A stretch of DNA of 64,000 bases, taken from Todiramphus chloris collaris (Eukaryota > Chordata > Aves > Coraciiformes > Alcedinidae). This document shows, one piece after another, positions 52,101 to 61,100 of this stretch (its first letter is position 1; each line of letters begins with the position of its first letter). The position numbers and the translations under genes were made by a program. The stretch spans positions 34,470,959-34,534,958 of the forward strand of contig JANVCC010000018.1 in NCBI GenBank assembly GCA_025345505.1, in the 5' to 3' direction. The notes under the pieces were generated by a model. It searched no databases and was not told the DNA's origin. It saw only the letters and a program-made list of their open reading frames with translations.

Positions 52101-55100
52101 AGTGCCCCAGTGTTCCACTTGTAATCATGCTAACATGAGTAATTTCTAAAAAACACTTTCAAGATATAGCCAAGTTATAATCAATTTATAAGTAAAAATG
52201 CTTTGAATACACTGCAGTGCCATTACAATTAGTGTAGCTTTCTTCTTTCTTTAGTAGTTTTCCATTTCTGTGCTTCTCTGAAGATATCACAGCAAACAAA
52301 AGGAACGTTGAGAGATGATTTTGCCAGTGTCCAGTTCCCCAAATAAACAAACAGAAAGGGGAAATCCATATTTCATTTAGTGCTCTGTGACGTCACCTAA
52401 TAGTGGTATGAGTAAAATGCTCCAAGACTAACATGTGGTTGTCATGTCCCTTGTAAAGTTACAGCTACCTTAAAACATGTCCAAGTTAAAAAAAGTGCAT
52501 GCAGAGCTGCTGTGCAGCTGATCGATTTATGTCTTTTAGCCATGATCTCATGTCAAAGAATGACTGTCATAGTTAACTCTCTGATGTTTCCATCCTTCCC
52601 TCTTCTCAAGTTCCTGTTATGGTCTGATTTGATAGTATTCTTATGCAAGAGATTTGTAAAATAACACTATGAGCTGGAAGGTTGTATTGGGTCTGCCTGA
52701 GCGGGAGTTAAATTTCCCCACAGCAGCCCTCCCAGTGCTGTGCTTTGCACTGGGAGCTGGAAAGGTGCTGGTAACACCCCCATGTTGTGGCTGCTGCTGG
52801 GCAGGGCTCACACAGCACCAAGGCTGCTTTTCCAACATTACCCACCCCAGTGGGATGGGGTGGGCAAGATATTGGGAGGGGACATGACTGGGAGAGCTGA
52901 CCCAAACTGACCAAAGGGATATTCCATACTATATGACATCAGCTCAACAATAAAAGCTAGGAAAAGGGGGGGGGGGGGGGCCCACTTGTCCTCTGGAGCG
53001 ACTGCTATGCATTTGGAGCCCTGCTTCCCAAAAAGGGCCAGACATTGCCTGCTGATGGGAATTAGAGAATAAATCTTTGTTCTCTTCTGCTCCTGTGCAT
53101 GTCGACTTGCTTTGCTTTTCATTAAACTGCCTTTGTCTTGACCTACGAGTTTCGTCTTATTTTCTTTCCCCTGGTCTAACTGAGAGGAGAGGGGTGGGGA
53201 GCAGTAGAGTGGCTTGGTGGGCACCTGGTGTCCAGCCAAGGTCAAACCACCACAAAGCTGTACAAAATGAAGAGATGACACCTGTTATCATCCATAGTTC
53301 TTACTGATCCTGCCGCTGATTCCCCTGGGTGTGGCCCTGCCCCAGGTCGGATAGACACCATGCCAGTTTGCGGTCTTCAGTGCTTGGCTGGGGGAAATCC
53401 TTCCGCACTTAGACTCTCTGTCTCAGAGGTGAGGAGTTTTGGTTCTTAGGTAGTTGATGTCTGTTTATCCTGTCACAGTTGCTGAATTAATGGCAAACTT
53501 CTCATCAGCCTGAGTTTGTCACGTACAAAACAATAGAGCTGTAGCTGATATCTGCTCCCTTTTGGTAAAGTCTGTGTTTCTGGAAGCCTACAACTAAAGA
53601 GATTACTTAAATAAACATCTGGCCCTTAGGAGAGGAGGAACAGGTTGCTTTGTAGACTCAATTGTATAAGCTCTTCAAAAATCCTGTGCAGAGATCTTAT
53701 CAGAAGGTTAGGTAATTGAAAACTGTTGTGTTCAAATTCTCCTGTGTTATGCAGACAAGATCTTGTTTTTGTGTATTTATATAATATTAAAAAAAACTCA
53801 CACGTGCACACACACTTATTCTCTAAGGAGAGCTGTGCTGAGTAAGAGTTTTGCACTGTAATCCTAATCAGATCAGCAAATGAGTGTCATCTGTTCTAGA
53901 GAACTGAACTGCCCTTTTCAGGAAGGATGCTAACAGCTCATTCTCAATGGCATACAGTATTAGCTCAGTCAGCAGCAAAGTGCTGATTCAATGCACTTAA
54001 ATCATGTAAGAGTTCCCCACTATTACTTGTAAGAGCAATTACGTTCCCCCTTTAATAAGAAAGGGGAGATCATAGTAATATATTTAAAAAATACCGACAA
54101 AGAGAAACAATGCCAAGAGACTAATCCTTAAGTGCTGTCCAATAATCAGTGCACGTGAAAAAAAATCTGTATGAAAAGCAGTGCGAGCTACATTTGGGTG
54201 GGTTCCTTGTTCTTCTGCTCTTTGGCTTGGTAAGGATTGGTTTTCTGCTTCTTGGTGTTGTAAGCAATAAGGATTTGTCCGAGGTGTGCTTAAGAAACTC
54301 TCTCTTGTTGCAAGATAAAAGCAAACAGCAACAAAGCCAACTGACTCGTTTAAAGCAACTTACTGGGAGGAATTTTATTCACAGTTACTGTCTTTGAAAC
54401 TTCATTAGCTATAATGTTCTCCTAGTCTCAGTTGCAGTAATGGATCGACAGTGTCTGCATAATTGCTAATTGTAAATGAACTCTACTTTGTGCCAGTGTT
54501 TTACTTTGACCCGATGCCATCACGCTTGTGTTACGTTCCTTGAAGCACACAGAAATAATTATTTACGCTGATCTGCAGTACTGCCAATTTTCACTTTGGT
54601 GTGCAGTAAATAGTTTCTCCCAGCAGTGACAGTGTTTGTTTAAAAAAGCCTCAGTGTACCTACTTAACAAAACGCTGAGCCAGATTAGCTATGGCAGTGT
54701 CTGTAATCACATCACTACAATGATTTGGTTTCCCTGCACCAGGAACACGGCACACTTACGGTCTCCATATCACAGTTGGGATACAGCTGCTGCTTTAGCC
54801 AAGTTGAGAACTTTGTGAACTTGGCAGTTGTTGTTGAAAGAAGGAGACACAAGCCTCGAAGTGTGATTTCTAAAGAGGAGAGAATTCCCACAAACCAGCA
54901 GTTTTCCTACTGGAGTAAATGGGCATAAAACCCACGTGAATCCCAGAAGAATGTAAGACATTTGTGTCATAATGAGGAGTTAAATCCAGATTTCCTGAAT
55001 GCTTGTCCACTGTCTCAAAGACTAACCTGCTCTTAGTTGACTGTAGCATTTGGGCAGTGGATGGCTGCTGGGATTTCTGCATCATCTAGTCATGAAGAGA

Positions 55101-58100
55101 CTTCTCCTGTCTTGATTATCTGTTTTTAAAGAGGTGCAGAGCAATCACAGCACCATTTAGTTTCAGGATAAACAAGGATTCAGAGTTTGAAAGCAAAGCT
55201 ATGTGAGTGTGAGGCTTGTGTTTTCTTGGTTTGGTTTGGGTTTGTTGGGTTGGGTTTTTTTTCTTTTACCAACATAGTAACTGCACAGTATCACTTGACT
55301 TTGCTGATTATTTTAAAACATTGTGTTCTTCTGAAGCAAACATCAGTTTACTATATTTAGTAACTCTTACTACATTTCCCGTTCTTGAACTTCAGCCTTC
55401 TGGTGAAGTCATGTAAGTGTTTAGCATCTTTAGTGTGCTCTGGCAATGCACTCCGTGGGTACACTGAGCTGTGCATCTAGTACCAACTGTTCTGCCACCA
55501 CAGTGAACTTCTCAGCCTTCCTCTTGTTACCACCTGGGCTAACTTTGGTCTTGAAGACATTTGCAGCCATGGCCTGCCTCTCTATCCCAGTTTAGAGTCA
55601 CTCAGCAGGAGCAGGGAAAACAAAGAGCTTTATGCCATGGAAGGCCAGCAAGGTTTTGTCTGTAGGTGAGCTGTTGAAATGTCAGCACAGTTAGCTTTGT
55701 TTATTTTCCAAAAGAAAATGCTTCTTAGGTCAGCTAATGCATTCCCCAGTAGCTCTTAGAGCCTATTTAATGCTGTGACCATTCTGGTGGTAAAACAGAG
55801 GGACTGTAACTTGCTCAGACTACTTGGTGGGTAAGCTGCCATTGACTGTAAGGGTGAGGAGCCATGCCTAAAGCAGTCGTATGGCTGTTACCCTCTTAAG
55901 ATGCCTTCCCTGACTTGAAATATCTTTTACTTACCTTGTTTATGCCCTGGTGCTTCTCTATCCCCTCAAACCATCCTGAGAGATATTTTTTTTTAATCCT
56001 AACTGACATTTGTCATTCTTAGTAACCTTTCATACCCCCATCCTTGTGATTTATGGCCTGTATTTTTGGCTTTACAACTTTTCTGGAGGGATTGAGCATC
56101 TCTGCATCACTGATGATTCATGTCTACTGTCTCCATGTCCCCTTAGTTTTAGTTGCCTTAATCAGCTACTGATGTTGCCAGAATTTTTTACATTAATAAT
56201 GTGTAATCTGCAACTCTGGAAAGCACCAAGGATCATAATTTAAAGTGATATGGTCAAAATTATATTTGTGCACATAGTTGCCTTTTGAAGTGGGGCAGTG
56301 GGTGGTAATTTGCCATGCTTATCTATTTTTAGGTTAACAGCTGCTTTCTGAATGCCTCCAGGGGGTCAGTGGGAGCCACTTCCTTGCACAGGGGCAAGAC
56401 AGCACCACTCAGCTGATCCCAGCAAATCCACAGCTCCCACCGGCTTGGTAGAGCAAGGACAGCGGTAATGGGATTGTAGTAACTTACTACAGGTGATGAA
56501 GCCTGGTGCAGAAACGGGGAACCACTGCCTTGCCAAAAACAGTGGATGCTGGTGTTCTTCTTCTGTGGGAAGAAGAGTGTCCCACAGAGTTTCTCCAGGT
56601 GGATCCTGTTGGCTCAAAAATTGAGTTGGGCTCTTGCCTGTGTATGAAGCTTTTGGCTTCTGCTGAGCTTGGCACCATTTTCCTTCATCAGCCTCTGCAT
56701 CTACCGCTAGTAGCAGTGGGATGCTCTTTACATGAGACAAGAATTTTCATGTCCTCACCCAGGGATTTAGTGTCTTTACATGTGGCCCAAATCTTCACAG
56801 ACATTCTCTCCTGATAAAGGTAAGGTCAAAGGCAGGATGGTTTTGGACCGTTTGTTGTCTCACCTGTGTTACAGGGAAAGCTGGGGATGCCCACTTTGGA
56901 CTCCAACCACGTGCTAAAGCACAACTGATGGCTGAGTCCTTGCAATCGTGTTCTTTGAGATCACGCTTCTCAAAAATTGTTTAAGAAACTACCATACTAA
57001 AGTCATTTCTTTCAAATGTATAGGACTATGATGCATTTTTAGAACATTTTTTTTCCTCACTTGAATTCTTTGGGAATGATACACTTTCATTGCAGAGATT
57101 GATAGGAAAATTCTTGTATTTAAAGTTTTCCTCCTACTTTATCTAAAAGCATGATGCTTCTTCCCCTCGTTCCCCATGAAAGTAAGCAAATGTCAATAGC
57201 ATTTTAATTTGTTTTGCAATGCAGATATTTCAGAACATCAAGGAGATTGCTTCTGGTGGATAATCTCTTGTCGTTATTAAATATGCTGCTCCTTTTAAAA
57301 TGAATCTGCCCACTGGGTTTTGTGCTCTTTCAAACATACACTTACCCAGTTTAGCTCATTGCTTAACCTTCACGGTTTTTTCACTGAGTCAATCCAGGTT
57401 TGATCATCTGTACAAATGTGGAAAAAATGTACTTAATTAGGACTGGGTACTTTACGTGAAGTAAAAATTGATAACTAGCACTTGCAGAAAGTTTTTTATG
57501 ATTAAGTCTTAAATTACTTCATAGAGGTTACAGTAAACAGATTTTCACAGATTAGCTGAGTCACAAAGTCGTCGTCAGAGCCAGGACTGCAGCCTTAGTT
57601 CTTGTAACATTATTTTCAGGCTGTCAATCCTTCCCTGCCCTGTTTTTCTCTCCAATATATTAACAAAGAGTGAAAAAGCCATGGTCTTAGAGTAGTGGTG
57701 GCTTTAGAGCTAATTGAAGTACTGGGATTAAGACACTTCAGGAGAAGCCCAGAACTTGAAACCGGTGATGAGAGATGATGACTCACCTGAACAAACAAGA
57801 GAGCCTTCCTTGGACAAACTATTGAGACAAACAAGTGCCTGGGGCTTGATGAAAACTGCTTGTGTGCTTAGGAGGAAAGGGTGCTCCTGGCACGGAGTGA
57901 AAATGGTGTCTTGTCTCCAGAAATGCTCACAGTAGCTGCCTGTCCTCAGGATGGTTGCTTATGGTTTACAGGACAGCAGTGAGCAATTGAAGGCAATTTA
58001 AACCTGCCCCCATAGTAAAGAGGAGGTGCCCTTGTTATTCTCAGTGTGTGTTGTCCTCATCCACTGCTCCACCTTCAGCTCCAGAGAGGGTATGACACAC

Positions 58101-61100
58101 CTGTAGATGAACCCAGTGGAGAAAATGAAGGTTAATTCTCAGTTAGATCAGGTATGGTCTTCATTTGTTGTTGCTTATCTGGCTTGTGACCCTCATGGCT
58201 TGTCATCTGCTTTAGCAGAGTCATGGTGGACCTTCGTTAGGTTTAACAGCATCCATGCAGTTTTTCAAGTCTCATCATAGAGGTCAAGGGCTTAATCAAA
58301 ACTCTTTCTGCAGATCTTCAGTATTACTTATTCCTCCTCTAGGTATTCAGTGATTACATTGTCCTCTTTTAATCCTTGGCATTTTTGGGGTTGCTGTTCA
58401 GTACCATTTCAGCTTATGTCACCCACGGCTTACTTGTGAGATCAAATTTATTTGGATTTACTTTCTGGCTATTAATTGTAAATTTGTGTTAATTCAGAAA
58501 GTAGCATCAGTTCATCACCTTGAATGATTTTTACATTGATGTAATAGTGTCTGTTTCCTCTGTTTAATTAGATGTTTCATTTCAAAGCTAGGTAGAACAG
58601 ACCATACCTAAATTTAAGAGTGGGAGAACTTAAAACTGTGTCTAATATCTTCCTATGTTAGCATTTTAAAGAGTGATGGTGATAGTGCTGTGCTCAAAGC
58701 GCAAAGTCCGTTTCCCAGTGTATGATGCTGATCATTGCAGGAGATTTTACCTTCCTTTGCTCCAGAACTGTATTATTCCTTGAAGCATTTAATCCCCTGA
58801 CAGTGAAAGCAAATAAACTTGACTCTTCCCATAGAGTGAAGTGAGCAGATGGTATTCACTGGTAGTTATGTTTTGCATGTAGAGAAAACCATGTAACTGA
58901 AAACCAGAGAGAGGCAATGTGTGTGCTTTCTCTCATTGCATATATATATATAGCTATACACGTGTATGAAAGCTGAAAGGATCCATAGACATAAAGCTTT
59001 GTCCTGGAATACTGACTTCTTGTCCTAGTCCATAGCTCAGGAATATGCCACACTTTAAGAAGACAATGTCTTGGACAACAGGAAGACAAAGACATGAAGA
59101 ACAAGTGCTATGAGGAGAGGCTGAGGGAATTGGGATTGTTTAGTTTGGAGAGGAGGAGGCTGAGGGGAGGCCTTGTCACTCTCTACAGCTACCTGAAAGG
59201 AGGTTGTAGTGAGGTGGATGTGGCCTCTTCTCTCAAGTAAGTAATGACAGGACTAGAGGAAATGGCCTGAAGTTGCACCAGAGGAGGTCTAGATCAGATA
59301 TTAGGAAGAATTTATTTATGGAAAGAATAGTTAGGCTCTGGAATGGGCTGCCCAGGGAGGTGGTGGAGTCACCATCCCTGGAGGTATTAAAAAAATGTGT
59401 AGATGAGGCACTTCAGGACATGCTCTAGTGGGATGGTGAGGTGTTTTTTTGTTTTAGTTTGGTTTTGTAGTTATTTTTGGTGGGGTTTTTTGTTTGGTTG
59501 GTTTTTGGGGGATTGGCAGTTGGACTCTGTAATCTTGGAGGTCTTTTCCAACTGACGATTCTGTGATTCTGTGAATGACAGAAAGCCATCTTAAGAAGGT
59601 TTACTCTCTCACAGAATCACAGAATGTTCAGGGTTGGAAGAGACCTCAAAAGAAAAGATCACCTAGTCCAACCTGCCTGCCAGAGTAGGTTCACCTAGAT
59701 CAGGTCACACAGGAGCGCGTCCGGGTGGGTTTTGAATGTCTCCAGAGAAGAAGACTCCACAACCTCCCTGGGCAGCCTTTCTACTTAGGTCAGCTAATAT
59801 GTCTACAGCCTGATGGCCATCATACACTCCTGCTGGCCTCTCTGTGTCTTCCAGGGACGATGCTTTTAGTAGAGAGGGTTAAGCTGGGAAACTGCCTCTG
59901 GGCAGTGATGTTTTTTTCTGGGCTGAGTGTATTTGAAGGATTATGCAACTGTGAAGCATCGCTTTGTCAGGACGGTTGTGTTCCCATTCATACAGCAGTA
60001 TGTCATTATGGAAATGGTGGTAAGCCATCTTTGCCTAGTGCACTATAAAGGTTTTAAGAAAAATTCTGCACATCTGCAGGATGATTATGGATCTCGTGGG
60101 AGGTGTATTATCCTTGCTATGGTGACTATGTACTTTCTGTCCAAACAATCTTTTATTTTACATTACTGGAGAGGAAAAAAAGCGAACAGAGAGAAGTAAG
60201 GTCTTCATCTCTAAGCACACACTTGCCTTACAAAGTTATTTCACAAAATACCAACCATCCTTCTGTAAGGATATCATCTGGTATATCTTATAATTGGGTC
60301 TGGCAGGTAGGATGGAGGGCTTTTCAGGGATTTTTGTAGAATCATAGAATGGTAGGGGTTGGAAGAGACCTCTGGAGATCATTGAGTCCAACCCCCCTGC
60401 CAGCACAGGAGCACCAAGAGCAGGTCACACAGGAACAAAGTCTCTAGAGAAGGAGACTCCCCAACCTCTCTGGGCAGCCTGTTCCAGTGCTCTGTCACCC
60501 TCACAGGAAAGAATTTTTTCCTCATGTTGAGTTGAGCTTCCTGTGTTGCATGCAGCTTGTGACCATAACCTCTCATCCTATCATTGGGCACAACTGAAAA
60601 GAGACTGGCAACTGCATTGTGAAGACCCAGAGAAATAATGGGAAGCAGAATGCTTGCCCAGACCTTTTTTTCTTCCTGCTTAGGATCTGAGAAGCCAAAA
60701 TGTAAGCACAAGTGGATATTGGCTAGCCATGAGTAAAATCAGGTTGGAAGATAAGAGAAAGTTCCTGATCTTTGCATGTCCTATGACATTGCATGTCATA
60801 TGACATTGCCTTTCAAAAACAGCCAGGTCAGAGAAAGATTTCTGCTTCTCAATTAGAGCTTCTTCTGTTTATCTTACATGGTCCCCTGTAATTGTGGGGT
60901 TGTGCGTGAGGTTACAGGTTCAAGAGCAGGCAGGAGGGGAAGGAGACAAGTGGGCAAAGCAGCTGCTGCTGAGGAAAAACTGAGGTCCGTTTTCCAGGAA
61001 AACACCTGAAACAATAACAATGAGAGCTGACCTGTCAAGAAGCAATGAGATTAGAGGTTAGGACTCAAAGAAGTGCTAACTTTGGGGGTCAGGTGCATTG

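Noticed and set aside
52838..53281. 147-codon minus-strand ORF
   Set aside because: It is antisense to the solo LTR at 52683-53254, including its G run.
56366..56814. Overlapping ORFs of 124 (minus) and 102 (plus) codons in intron 2
   Set aside because: Open frames on both strands without domains, start context or splice sites.
59725..60048. 107-codon + ORF in intron 2
   Set aside because: It begins within an antisense CR1 copy and runs on into unique intronic DNA with no domain.
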